Assembly (NCBI RefSeq): GCF_000719335.1
Contig: NZ_JOGB01000016.1
Span: forward strand, 1 to 64,000
Length of the DNA stretch: 64,000 bases
Direction: 5' to 3'
Origin: Streptomyces sp. NRRL S-87
GTDB taxonomy: Bacteria > Actinomycetota > Actinomycetes > Streptomycetales > Streptomycetaceae
The translations under genes and the position numbers were made by a program. Within the stretch, counting starts at the first letter, position 1. Each line of letters begins with the position of its first letter. The notes below the pieces were generated by a model, which was not told the DNA's origin, did no database searches, and worked only from the letters and a program-made list of their open reading frames with translations. This document shows positions 24,423-32,852 of the stretch, in pieces.

Positions 24423-25088
24423 ATGTTCCTTATCATGCGCATGGCAACAGATGGCACATGTCGACGATTAGGCCTGGGGCTTGCCGCTGCGGCGCTCGTC
24501 CTGGCGTCGACCGGCTGCGACGACGCTCCGGACGGGACGGACAAGGCGGCCCCGGCGGTGGTGGCACCGGGGAAACCGGGTGAGCCGAACCGACGGCTGA
24601 CCGCGGAGGAAGCCGCCAAGGAGCGCCCGGACGACAGTCCGAACTCCGCCGACTTCGGCTACGTCGAATCCATGATCACCCACCACCGGCAGGCCCTGAC
24701 GATGAGCGCACTGGCGCCCGACCGGGCCGCGTCCGCCCCGGTCAAGCGCCTGGCGGAGCGGATCGCCGCCGCCCAGGGCCCGGAGATCGGCGCCATGGAG
24801 CGCTGGCTGTCCTTCCACGCGGCCGGCCGCCCCGCCGGCGGCCACGAGCACGACCACGCCGCGATGCCCGGCATGGCCACCCCGGAGCAGCTGGCCGCGC
24901 TCGGGGCGGCGCGCGGCGCGGCCTTCGACCGGCTCTTCCTCCAGCTCATGACCGCCCACCACCGGGGGGCGCTCACCATGGCCGGCGAGGCACTCAAGAG
25001 CGGGAACAACGGGGCGGTGGAGGAGATGGCGACGGAAGTGATCGCCCAACAGAGTGCCGAGATCGAGCGGATGCGGTCCATGGGCTGA
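24423..25088 (+). CDS. DUF305-family lipoprotein
   Basis: A 221-residue exported lipoprotein with lipobox LASTGC, then a four-helix DUF305 (ferritin-like) domain in two copies. Each copy carries a metal-type motif: MITHHRQALTMS and MTAHHRGALTMA. A His-rich linker (GGHEHDHAAMPGM) lies between. DUF305 proteins are often linked to copper or other metal stress. In-frame ATGs at 24423, 24435 and 24441 all lack a ribosome site; TATGTT at 24423-24428 could be a -10 for a leaderless start at 24435. It is divergent from the LVIVD gene. Confidence 0.85.
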   Translation: MFLIMRMATDGTCRRLGLGLAAAALVLASTGCDDAPDGTDKAAPAVVAPGKPGEPNRRLTAEEAAKERPDDSPNSADFGYVESMITHHRQALTMSALAPDRAASAPVKRLAERIAAAQGPEIGAMERWLSFHAAGRPAGGHEHDHAAMPGMATPEQLAALGAARGAAFDRLFLQLMTAHHRGALTMAGEALKSGNNGAVEEMATEVIAQQSAEIERMRSMG

Positions 25089-25141
25089 CTCGCCGGGACC
25101 CCGGTGGCATGCTGAAGACACCCTGCGGAAGGAGCTCCGCC

Positions 25142-26497
25142 GTGCTTCGTGTCGCGGTCGTCGGTTCGGGTCCGAGCGGGGTCTACACGGCGCAGTCGCT
25201 CGTCCAGCAGCACGACGTGCCGGACGTGCGGGTCGACGTGCTGGACCGGCTGCCCTGCCCGTACGGGCTGGTCAGGTACGGCGTGGCACCCGACCACGAG
25301 AAGATCAAATCCCTGCAGGGCAACCTGCGCACGGTGCTGGAGGAGGACCGCGTCCGGTTCCTCGGCAACGTCGAGGTCGGCGGCCCGGAGCTCGGCCCGG
25401 AGCGGCTGCTGGAGCTCTACCACGCGGTCGTCTACTGCGTGGGGGCCGCCCGGGACCGCCGGCTGGACGTCCCGGGCGAGGACCTGCCGGGGGTCAGCGC
25501 GGCCACCGACTTCGTCTCCTGGTACAGCGCCCACCCCGACGCGGCGGACGGCGGGTTCGCGCTCGACGGGGTCCGGTCCGCCGTGGTGATCGGGGCGGGC
25601 AACGTGGCGGTGGACGTCACCCGCATGCTGGCCCGCGGCGAGGACGAGCTGCGGCCGACCGACATGCCCGAGCCGGCCCTCGGGGCGCTGGCGGGCAGCG
25701 GGGTGCGCGACGTGCGGATGGTGGCCCGGCGCGGCCCCGCCCAGGGCAAGTTCACCACCAAGGAGCTGCGCGAACTGGGCACCCTGCCGGGGGTGGCGAT
25801 CTCGGTGGACCCGGCGGAGCTCGCCCTGGACCCGGCGTTCGCGGATCCGGCCGCGCTGCCCGCGGTGAACCGCCGCAACGTGGAGGTGCTGCGGGCCTGG
25901 GCCGGCGCCGGTCCGGACCCCGCTCTGCCGCGCCGGATCACGCTGCGGTTCTTCCTGCGGCCGGTGGAGCTGCTGGCGGGGCCGGACGGGCGGGTCGGCG
26001 CGGTGCGCTTCGAGCGGACCCTGGCCGAGCCGGACGGCCGGGTGCGCGGGACCGGCGCGTACGAGGACATCGAGGCCCAGCTGGTGCTGCGGGCGGTCGG
26101 CTACAAGGGGGTGCCGCTGCCCGGCCTGCCGTTCGACGCGGCGAGCGGCACGGTGCCGCACGCGGCCGGGCGGGTGCTGCGGGACGGGGCCCCGGCGCCG
26201 GGCGAGTACGTGGCCGGCTGGATCAAGCGGGGCCCGACCGGGGTGATCGGCACCAACCGGCCCTGCGCGAAGGAGACGGCGGGATCGCTGCTGGCGGACG
26301 CGGCGCTGCTGGCCGCCCGGCCGGTGGCACCGGACCCGCTCGCCGCGCTGCGCGCGGCGGGGCTGCGGCCCGTGGAGTGGGGCGGGTGGCTGTCGATCGA
26401 GTCGGCGGAGCGGTCGCTGGGGCGGTCGCTGGGACGCGGCTCGGTGAAGATCCCGGACTGGCAGGGGCTGCTGGCGGCCGCGGAGCAGCCGGCGTAG
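25142..26497 (+). CDS. ferredoxin/adrenodoxin-type NADP+ reductase (FprA-like)
   Basis: A 451-residue flavoprotein of the FprA/adrenodoxin reductase family. FAD motif RVAVVGSGPSGVYTAQSL at the N-terminus, then PYGLVRYGVAPDHEKIKSLQ, the NADPH motif VVIGAGNVAVDVTRML and the C-terminal FAD block GWIKRGPTGVIGTNRPCAKETA. It would move electrons from NADPH to a ferredoxin for P450s or similar enzymes; none is next to it. The GTG at 25142 has AAGGAG upstream and the motif starts at once, so the track-long start is rejected. Confidence 0.93.
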   Translation: MLRVAVVGSGPSGVYTAQSLVQQHDVPDVRVDVLDRLPCPYGLVRYGVAPDHEKIKSLQGNLRTVLEEDRVRFLGNVEVGGPELGPERLLELYHAVVYCVGAARDRRLDVPGEDLPGVSAATDFVSWYSAHPDAADGGFALDGVRSAVVIGAGNVAVDVTRMLARGEDELRPTDMPEPALGALAGSGVRDVRMVARRGPAQGKFTTKELRELGTLPGVAISVDPAELALDPAFADPAALPAVNRRNVEVLRAWAGAGPDPALPRRITLRFFLRPVELLAGPDGRVGAVRFERTLAEPDGRVRGTGAYEDIEAQLVLRAVGYKGVPLPGLPFDAASGTVPHAAGRVLRDGAPAPGEYVAGWIKRGPTGVIGTNRPCAKETAGSLLADAALLAARPVAPDPLAALRAAGLRPVEWGGWLSIESAERSLGRSLGRGSVKIPDWQGLLAAAEQPA

Positions 26498-26527
26498 ACC
26501 GGGGCGCCCGCATCCTCCTCGCCCGGC

Positions 26528-26809
26528 TCACTGCGCCAGGCGGCCGGCCTCCGCGTCGGCGGCCGCGAGGACGCTGCCCAGGAGTCCGGGGAAGAGCGCG
26601 TCCAGGTCGTCCGTCCGCAGCCGGTTGAGCTTGGCCATGCCCCGGTAGCACTGGCGGATCACGCCGCTCTCGCGCAGGACGCGGAAGTGGTGGGTGCTCG
26701 TCGACTTGGTCACGGGCAGCTCGAAGTACGAGCACGCCAGCTCGTCCCGGGCCGCGGCCAGCCGCCGTACGACGAGGAGCCGGACCGGGTCGGAGAGCGC
26801 GTGCATCAC
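26528..26809 (-). CDS. ArsR-family regulator, N-terminally shortened at an insertion junction
   Basis: A 93-residue winged-helix protein beginning directly at HALSDPVRLLVVRRL. Relatives usually have 15-25 more residues before this point. The DNA-recognition helices (VTKSTSTHHFRVLRESGVI) are intact; no metal-binding Cys pair is seen. The GTG/ATG start lies 5 bp from the integrase stop codon and within the TGCATCA junction, so its native start and promoter were lost. The integrase 3' end (gtggagtaa) provides the only ribosome site. It may now be expressed by coupling to the integrase, or not at all. Confidence 0.75.
   Translation of the reverse strand: MMHALSDPVRLLVVRRLAAARDELACSYFELPVTKSTSTHHFRVLRESGVIRQCYRGMAKLNRLRTDDLDALFPGLLGSVLAAADAEAGRLAQ
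26802..26808. other. putative attachment junction, left
   Basis: TGCATCA occurs here at the edge of the truncated arsR gene and again at 28459-28465 beside the NamA remnant. The pair brackets the integrase exactly, so it is read as the crossover core. Its short length makes this inference provisional. Confidence 0.5.
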
Positions 26810-26814
26810 AGCTC

Positions 26815-28449
26815 TTACTCCACGATGTCTGCGAGCATGTCCTCCACCGGGTCGACGTGCGTCCCCACGAGGAACTCACAGCGTTCGTCCACGGGTGCTC
26901 TCCAACGGGGCGGAGCGCTCACCTTCACTCGTACGCCGGCAGAGATAAGCATGTGCCGACGCGCCGTCCAGTCTTCCGCCGCCCGCCAGTCGTCGCCCCA
27001 TGTGACGTCGAGCTGAACGACCTCTTCCCGTGGGGGTACGACGGGAGTGGCCTCCAGCTCTTCGAGGCGATCGCTGCGCGCCTGAAGCTGCTGCATCACC
27101 ACGTCTGCCGCACGTCCGCGAAGCTGCGCGAGCCGCATCGACAGTTCGTCGATATCTGCCGTTAGGTCGGCGATCTCTCCTCGGTGGTCCGAACCCGGAA
27201 CACGAACGAGCTGAGTTCGACGCATAGGGCCAAGATGGGCGAGGAACTGCCCCGTGATCCATTCCATGACGGGCTCGGCGTGGATCGTCATAGCGGGTTC
27301 ACCCGGCGCGTGGTACTTGCCGTTACAGCGGAACACCTGCTTTTTGACGCCGGTCAGCTTCGCCTTTTCCCCACGTCCGCCTTTCCGCTCCGTGTACCAA
27401 TTCAGGTACATGTTCCGGTCGCACGCGCCGCAGACGACGACATTCAGGAGCGGATGAGCGTCCTTGCGTCGAACGACGTTGCCTGATGCACGCGCCTTCA
27501 GGGCGTCGTCCTGAAGGCCGTACCATGTCGCATCATCGATGAGCGGCTCTCCTTGCAAGATCGGAGCGCCCTCTTCGCCACGGACGAGCGTTCCATCCTT
27601 CTTCAGGATGTGTCCGCGCATCGTCGGAGACAGCAGCAGTTCACGCACTACCGTGATCTGCCACCGGCTCTCCGCGTCGAGATCCCGCGGCGGAGTCGCC
27701 ATGAGCGCCCGGTGATTCGTTGGAGTGATGGCGCCGAATTCCTCGAGCCACCTCGTGATTTCGCTGTAGTTCCGCCCGGCGGTGGCCATTCCGACCATGC
27801 GGCGGCGGATGTCGGCCGTCGAGCGGCGCGGATCATCGTCGGTGTGCTCATAGAGCCACCAGCCCTCGTTGCCGTCGCCGAAGACGCGCCGGCCAGGCTT
27901 GTAGCCGTAAGGCAGCGTGCCACCGGTCCAGCGTCCGAGGGACTGGAGGTGTGCAGCTGCACCCTGGTTCCGCTCCATGATCGTCTGGCCTTCGAGCTGC
28001 GCAGCGAAGGCCAGGATCAACATGATCAACTCGGACATGGGCGAACTGAAGTCCAGCTCCAGGCGATCGCCCCCGGGACCGGAAGCGAAGATCAGCCGCT
28101 TGCCGTTCTTCTTCGCATAGCGCCCCAGATCGGCCATGTCCGCCATGGAGCGAACGGCGCGGTCCATGCGTTGCCAGATCATCACGTCCCATTCGTCGGG
28201 ACGCTCGAGCCAGTAGGCAAGCTTGGGACGCTCCCACGGCGTCGTCTTCAGAGCGCTTACGTCGGTGTCCTCCGCCCACCCGACGAACGTTCCGCCCACA
28301 CGGGCGCCGGCCCGCTCCACGGTTTCCTTCTGGACCTCGGGCGACGTCGACGCGTCCGTGTAGCGGCTGAGACGCACTGCGCCGACGAGCCGTAGTCCGC
28401 CCTCGCGTACGGGGACCCTCCCCCTTGGAATGGCTGCCACGTGTCGCAT
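26815..28449 (-). CDS. large serine recombinase (phage-type integrase)
   Basis: A 544-residue large serine integrase. The catalytic domain contains Ser28 in [17 protein letters not shown] and the Arg-rich active-site segment [14 protein letters not shown] near residue 95. The recombinase domain has [12 protein letters not shown] zinc ribbon follows with [14 protein letters not shown] and FRCNGKY, then a coiled-coil stretch (about 440-490). Such enzymes join attP to attB by subunit rotation without host factors and need a directionality factor to excise; none is seen. ATG 28449 is the first usable start, 10 bp from the right core. Length is normal and no disruption is evident. Confidence 0.93.
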   Translation of the reverse strand: MRHVAAIPRGRVPVREGGLRLVGAVRLSRYTDASTSPEVQKETVERAGARVGGTFVGWAEDTDVSALKTTPWERPKLAYWLERPDEWDVMIWQRMDRAVRSMADMADLGRYAKKNGKRLIFASGPGGDRLELDFSSPMSELIMLILAFAAQLEGQTIMERNQGAAAHLQSLGRWTGGTLPYGYKPGRRVFGDGNEGWWLYEHTDDDPRRSTADIRRRMVGMATAGRNYSEITRWLEEFGAITPTNHRALMATPPRDLDAESRWQITVVRELLLSPTMRGHILKKDGTLVRGEEGAPILQGEPLIDDATWYGLQDDALKARASGNVVRRKDAHPLLNVVVCGACDRNMYLNWYTERKGGRGEKAKLTGVKKQVFRCNGKYHAPGEPAMTIHAEPVMEWITGQFLAHLGPMRRTQLVRVPGSDHRGEIADLTADIDELSMRLAQLRGRAADVVMQQLQARSDRLEELEATPVVPPREEVVQLDVTWGDDWRAAEDWTARRHMLISAGVRVKVSAPPRWRAPVDERCEFLVGTHVDPVEDMLADIVE

Positions 28450-28458
28450 GCTAGTCAC

Positions 28459-28465
28459 TGCATCA
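28459..28465. other. putative attachment junction, right
   Basis: Second copy of TGCATCA. Immediately beyond it (from 28470) begins homology to the NamA-type gene. Joining the outer flanks of both copies gives CGCGTGC-N7-GCACGCG, a perfect 7-bp dyad of the sort expected around a serine-integrase attB. Confidence 0.5.
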
Positions 28466-28469
28466 AGCG

Positions 28470-28720
28470 CACGCGGGCCGCAAGGCAGCACTGACGGCCG
28501 AGCAGATCGCGGAGGTCGTGGACCAGTTCGCGGCCGCCGCCCGCCGGGCCCTGGCCGCCGGGTCACCGAGCCCGAGCAGGCCGACAAGATCGTGGCCAAC
28601 GGCGAGGCCGACGCCGTGGCCCTGGGTCGCGAGCTGCTCCGCAACCCGTACTGGGCCCGGCACGCCGCGCGGGAACTGGGCGCCGAGGTCCCCGCCCCCG
28701 TCCAGTACCACCGCTCCTGA
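28470..28720 (+). pseudogene. NADH:flavin oxidoreductase (old yellow enzyme, NamA-like) remnant
   Basis: Three fragments of one flavoprotein gene survive. HAGRKA (the FMN-site word, frame beginning 28470) is joined directly to [25 protein letters not shown]. Then, after a frame change near 28560, comes the C-terminus [40 protein letters not shown] to a stop at 28720. Relative to the ~360-residue family this lacks the first ~100 residues, ~45 after HAGRKA and ~140 before VTEP. It cannot make a functional barrel. The original terminator is still in place downstream. Confidence 0.88.
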
Positions 28721-28735
28721 CCCACCCGGTCGACG

Positions 28736-28781
28736 GAGAGGCCCCCACCCGAGGGACACCCCGCCCGGATGGGGGCCTCTC
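28736..28781 (+). terminator. terminator of the decayed NamA-like gene
   Basis: GAGAGGCCCCCA (28736-28747) pairs perfectly with 28770-28781 around a 22-nt loop, 15 bp after the pseudogene stop. Confidence 0.8.
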
Positions 28782-28971
28782 CCGTGAGGTCCGCGTGCGG
28801 ACGGCCGGGCCCCGGCCTAGCGTGTTGGCCGAACAGAAGTGACGCGCAGCCCGGCGTGCCGGGGGTCCGTTCGGACCCCGGCCGCGCGGGCGCCGGCTCG
28901 GGCACTGCCCCAGAGGACCAGACCGCCCCGGTGCGCGACTTCCCCCCACACCCGCACCCCGGGAGTTCGGC

Positions 28972-31005
28972 ATGTCCCGAATCACCATCAACGGCGTCAC
29001 CGTCGACCCACTGGCCCAGGCGGACGAGCTGGCCACCCACGCACTGACGAACGAGGACGCCGCCACGTCCGACTACCTCCTCGTCCAGACCACCCACCCG
29101 CCCACGGCCGAGGAGAAGGAACAGCTCGCCGCGCTCGGCGTCGTGGTCCACGAGTACGTCCCCGACGACACGTACCTGTGCGGCTACCAGGCCACGGACC
29201 TGGACGCCGTACGCGCCCTGCCGTTCGTGGCCTGGGCGGACGTGTACTTCAAGGGCTTCAAGATCGGCGCGTCGCTCCGGTCCCCCCGGCTGCGGAGCAG
29301 CGTCGCCGAGCTGGCGAACCCCATGGACGACGCGGGTCCCGCGACGCGCACCGTCGACGTCGTCCTGCACGACGACGTGGACGTGAGCACGGACGGAGTG
29401 CGCGACCGGATCGCGGCGGCCGCCGGTGGCGGCGACGGCGTACGGCCCGTACGCGGCAAGGTGCGCATCACGGTCCGCGAGGAGGACCTGGCCTCCCTCG
29501 CCGCGCTCGACGAGGTGAAGGAGATCGAGGAGGTCCCGGAGCAGGCGCTCTACAACACCGTCTCGGGCAACCTCATGCAGGCGCACGTGTCGCTCAACGG
29601 CACGAAGTTCCGGGGCGAGGGCCAGATCGTGTGCGTCGCCGACACCGGTCTCGACAAGGGGTCCACCACCAATGTGCACCCCGCCTTCACCAACCGCGTG
29701 AAGCGCCTGGTCGCCTTCGGCCGTACGAGCCCCGCGCGCACCGACGACCCGCACGGCCACGGCACCCATGTGGCCGGCTCGGTCCTCGGGGACGGGACGT
29801 CGGCGTCGATGGGCGGCCCCGTCACCGGTACGGCGCCCGAGGCGAGACTGGTCCTCCAGTCCTTGATGGACGAGAACTTCAAGCTCACCGGCATCCCGGA
29901 CAACCTCCTCGACCTGTTCGAGCCGCCCTTCAACGACGACGGGGCGCGCATCCACACCAACTCGTGGGGCCCCGTCCAGCCCGGGCTGCCGTACAACCCG
30001 GCCGCCCGCGAGGCCGACCAGATGGTCTGGGACAACAAGGACTTCGTCATCCTCTTCGCCGCGGGCAACAGCGGCGAAGACCGGGACGGGGACGGCCGCA
30101 TCAACATGCGGTCCGTCAGCGCTCAGGCCGGGGCCAAGAACGTCATCACCGTGGGCGCGAGCGAGGGCAACCGCCCCGAGATCCCCAAGACGTACAGCCA
30201 GCTGCTCGGCGGAGCGGCGCGGTGGCCCGCCCCGCCGATCCACGACGACAGGATGGCGGACAACCCCGCGGGCATGGCCGCGTTCAGCAGCCGCGGGCCC
30301 AGCCGGGAGGGCCGGATCAAGCCCGATGTCGTCGCCCCCGGGACCGCGATCCTCTCGGCCCGCTCCCGCCTGGCCGATGACAGCGGGACCTTCGGCACCT
30401 CCACGGACTCCGCCTACATGTTCGACAGCGGCACCAGCATGGCCACCCCGCTGGTCGCCGGGTGTGTGGCGGTACTGCGCGAGACGCTGGTGAAGAACGG
30501 CACGCCCAAGCCCACCGCCGCGCTCATCAAGGCCATGCTGATCAACGGGGCCGACGAACTGCCCGGCCAGTACACGCCGTCCGAGGCGGGCGCCTCCCCC
30601 AACAACAACTCCGGCTTCGGCCGCGTCAACCTCCAGCGCGCCGTCGTCCTGCCGACCGAAGCCGGCCTCGCGGGCTTCGTCGAGGCCAACGCACTGGAAC
30701 AAGGGGAGGAACGGGCGTTCACGATCACGGTCCCGCAGGGGGTGGCGGCCCACACCCTGAAGGTCACGCTCGTCTGGACGGACCCCCCTGGCGATGCGCT
30801 CCAGAACGACCTCGACCTGATCGTCCGGGCCGGTGGCCAGGAGCGGCACGGCAACATGGGGACGAGTCCGGGCTTCGACCGCGTCAACAACGTCGAGCAG
30901 GTCAACTGGCAGGCCGTCCCGTCCGGCGAGGTGGAGGTCGTCGTCAGGGCCCACCGGATCACGCTGTTCGCCCAGCCGTACGCCGTCGCCTGGCGCATCC
31001 TCTGA
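28972..31005 (+). CDS. S8-family subtilisin-like serine peptidase, no signal peptide
   Basis: A 677-residue subtilase. The catalytic triad is Asp224 (CVADTGLD), His263 (GHGTHVAGS) and Ser489 (SGTSMATP), with the oxyanion Asn in AAGNSGED. Residues 1-200 hold two inhibitor-like/ACT-like segments, and a C-terminal ~130-residue jelly-roll resembles the KP-43-type P-domain (VTLVWTDPPG, NDLDLIV). No Sec or Tat signal is visible, so a cytoplasmic place or unconventional export is implied. GGGAG precedes the ATG. The leader contains a perfect 8-bp hairpin with a 2-nt loop (28862-28879). Confidence 0.92.
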   Translation: MSRITINGVTVDPLAQADELATHALTNEDAATSDYLLVQTTHPPTAEEKEQLAALGVVVHEYVPDDTYLCGYQATDLDAVRALPFVAWADVYFKGFKIGASLRSPRLRSSVAELANPMDDAGPATRTVDVVLHDDVDVSTDGVRDRIAAAAGGGDGVRPVRGKVRITVREEDLASLAALDEVKEIEEVPEQALYNTVSGNLMQAHVSLNGTKFRGEGQIVCVADTGLDKGSTTNVHPAFTNRVKRLVAFGRTSPARTDDPHGHGTHVAGSVLGDGTSASMGGPVTGTAPEARLVLQSLMDENFKLTGIPDNLLDLFEPPFNDDGARIHTNSWGPVQPGLPYNPAAREADQMVWDNKDFVILFAAGNSGEDRDGDGRINMRSVSAQAGAKNVITVGASEGNRPEIPKTYSQLLGGAARWPAPPIHDDRMADNPAGMAAFSSRGPSREGRIKPDVVAPGTAILSARSRLADDSGTFGTSTDSAYMFDSGTSMATPLVAGCVAVLRETLVKNGTPKPTAALIKAMLINGADELPGQYTPSEAGASPNNNSGFGRVNLQRAVVLPTEAGLAGFVEANALEQGEERAFTITVPQGVAAHTLKVTLVWTDPPGDALQNDLDLIVRAGGQERHGNMGTSPGFDRVNNVEQVNWQAVPSGEVEVVVRAHRITLFAQPYAVAWRIL

Positions 31006-31022
31006 CCCGTACGAGGTGCTTC

Positions 31023-31048
31023 CCGGCCCGGCCGTACGGCCGGGCCGG
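31023..31048. terminator. 26-bp perfect palindrome between convergent genes
   Basis: Positions 31023-31048 are an exact 26-bp palindrome centred on GTAC, 18 bp after the peptidase stop and before the end of the oppositely oriented acyltransferase gene. It is a probable bidirectional terminator. Confidence 0.8.
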
Positions 31049-31102
31049 TCCCGTCTGCCCCTCAAAACCCCCATCCCGACCCGGCAGCCGTGCCGAACTT
31101 CT

Positions 31103-32626
31103 TCAGGCCCGCCCCACGACCCCGACCGCCGCCCCGTCCGCCGCCCGCAGCAGCCCGTCGAGCTCTTCGCGCAGCGCGCGGGCCAGGTCGTCGAGGTCGG
31201 GGACCGCCGCGGAGTCGGCGACCAGGCCGTAGTGGACGGCGCCCTTGTACGTGGAGACGGCGACGGCCAGGGCCTGGCCCTGGGCGAGCGGGGCGAGCGG
31301 GTGGACCTCGCGCAGGGTGGCACCGCCGAGCGTGAAGGTCAGGCCGGGCAGCGGGACGCTGGTGACGAGGACGTCGTAGAGCAGCCTGGCGGCCTGGGCG
31401 ACCAGCGGGCCGCCGAGGCGGTGGCCGAGCGGGGGGACGTGGTCGGCGAGCAGGGCGACGGCGCCCGCGCCCCGGTGCGGGCCGGCCTCCTTGTTGCGGT
31501 CCATGTCGGCGCGTACCGCTCCGAGCCGCCCGAGCGGGTCGGGTTCGGCCAGCGGCAGTCGGACGAGGTAGCCCGAGAGCCGGTTCCCGGCGCCGCCGGC
31601 GCCCTTGCCTTTGGGGCGGCGCCGCGAGACGGGGACGAGGGCGCGCGGGCCGGGGCCGGTGACGCGGTCACCGCGCTCGGCCAGCCAGCGGCGCAGCGCA
31701 CCCGCGACGAGGGCGATGAGCACGTCGTTGACGGTGCCGCCGGCGGCCTTGCGGACCCGGTGGACGTCGTCGAGGCAGAGGGTGACACCCGCGGTACTGC
31801 GCTCGCCTGCGGCGCCGGGCGGAGTGGTCAGACCGTCGGGGACGCCGATCGGCAGGCCGGAACGCGCGACGGCGGCGCCGATCTCCAGGGCCTGGCCGAG
31901 GTCCTGGACGCGGTCCTGGACGCGCGCGAGCAGCGTGCCGGGAAGCCGCCGCAGATCAGGCACGGGCCATCCGACGAACGAACCCGCACCCGAACCCGAG
32001 GCCGAACCCGCCCCCGAACCCGAACCCGACCGGGCACGCCCCGAAGCGACAGCCGACGGGGCGGCCGCCGACGAACCACCACCCGGCGCCCCACCACCCG
32101 ACGCCCCAGCCTCATCCCCGTCGAACAGCCTGGCGGCCAGGGCGAGGGCGCCGAGACCGTCGGTGAGGGCGTGGTGGAACTTGAACAGGACCGCGAACGA
32201 CCCCTCGTCGGCGCCCTCCATCACGTGGGCCTCCCACGGCGGCCGCCCGCGGTCGAGCGGGCGGGCCATGAGCGGTCCGGCCGTGCGGTGCGGGTCGGGG
32301 TGGCGGCCGGGCAGCAACCGGACGTGGTCGGCGGGGTCGAACCCGGGATCGGACGTCCAGGCGGCGGCGCCCACGGGGAGGAGGACGTCCTGGATGCGGC
32401 GGCGCAGGCCGGGGACGTGGGCACTGCGCTCGGCCAGCAGCCGGGCGGCGCGGGCGGCGGCGCCGGGCCCGTCGGCGGTGAAGAGGGCGAGGGCGCCGAG
32501 GTGCATGGGGTGGCGGGCGGACTCGATGCGCCAGAACGCGAGGTCCAGCGGGGAGAGGCGTTCCATCGGATCGCCGGGGCCGGCGAGGTCGACGGGTTCC
32601 GGCGGGTGCGCGGGGTCTGCGAGCAC
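31103..32626 (-). CDS. wax ester synthase/diacylglycerol acyltransferase family protein
   Basis: A 507-residue WS/DGAT enzyme. The block MERLSPLDLAFWRIES opens the conserved domain and the catalytic HHxxxDG motif appears as FHHALTDGLGAL. The C-terminal domain (GTVNDVLIALVAGALRRWL) is intact. A Gly/Ser/Ala-rich insert of about 45 residues follows the catalytic domain. It transfers acyl-CoA chains to diacylglycerol or alcohols to make storage lipid. GTG 32626 is used because GAGAGGGA precedes it; the internal ATG at 32566 starts at MERLSP but has no ribosome site. Confidence 0.9.
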   Translation of the reverse strand: MLADPAHPPEPVDLAGPGDPMERLSPLDLAFWRIESARHPMHLGALALFTADGPGAAARAARLLAERSAHVPGLRRRIQDVLLPVGAAAWTSDPGFDPADHVRLLPGRHPDPHRTAGPLMARPLDRGRPPWEAHVMEGADEGSFAVLFKFHHALTDGLGALALAARLFDGDEAGASGGGAPGGGSSAAAPSAVASGRARSGSGSGAGSASGSGAGSFVGWPVPDLRRLPGTLLARVQDRVQDLGQALEIGAAVARSGLPIGVPDGLTTPPGAAGERSTAGVTLCLDDVHRVRKAAGGTVNDVLIALVAGALRRWLAERGDRVTGPGPRALVPVSRRRPKGKGAGGAGNRLSGYLVRLPLAEPDPLGRLGAVRADMDRNKEAGPHRGAGAVALLADHVPPLGHRLGGPLVAQAARLLYDVLVTSVPLPGLTFTLGGATLREVHPLAPLAQGQALAVAVSTYKGAVHYGLVADSAAVPDLDDLARALREELDGLLRAADGAAVGVVGRA

Positions 32627-32852
32627 GCTGTCCCTCTCGTGTCAAGAAGTAAGACCAGAAGTGAAGCCTGCTGCGTCAGGTCCGATCAAGCAACTCAACG
32701 CGATCGTCATCTGGCGTTCAGTTACGAGAATCTTGCGCGGGCAGCGGTCGCGCCGGGGGGCCACGGCGGGCGGGCGGGTGCACAGTGGGTCGAAAGGGCC
32801 GCGTCCGGCACGGGTCCGGACCGGGACGGCCGCGACGTCGGAGGTGCCGGCC

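Larger units (their letters stand above)
26802..28465. mobile_element. minimal integrated element: serine integrase only
   Basis: About 1.66 kb between two TGCATCA copies, filled by one integrase gene with 6-10 bp to spare at each end. Base composition is clearly less G+C rich than both flanks. Both flanking genes are broken, which marks the borders. No excisionase, replication, transfer or cargo gene is present. It may be a true minimal element, or the relic of a larger one that lost its cargo together with part of the right flank. Confidence 0.6.

Noticed and set aside
26815..31323. 1502-codon leftward open frame
   Set aside because: Only 26815-28449 is the integrase; the remainder is antisense to the NamA remnant and the subtilase gene, which carry clear motifs.
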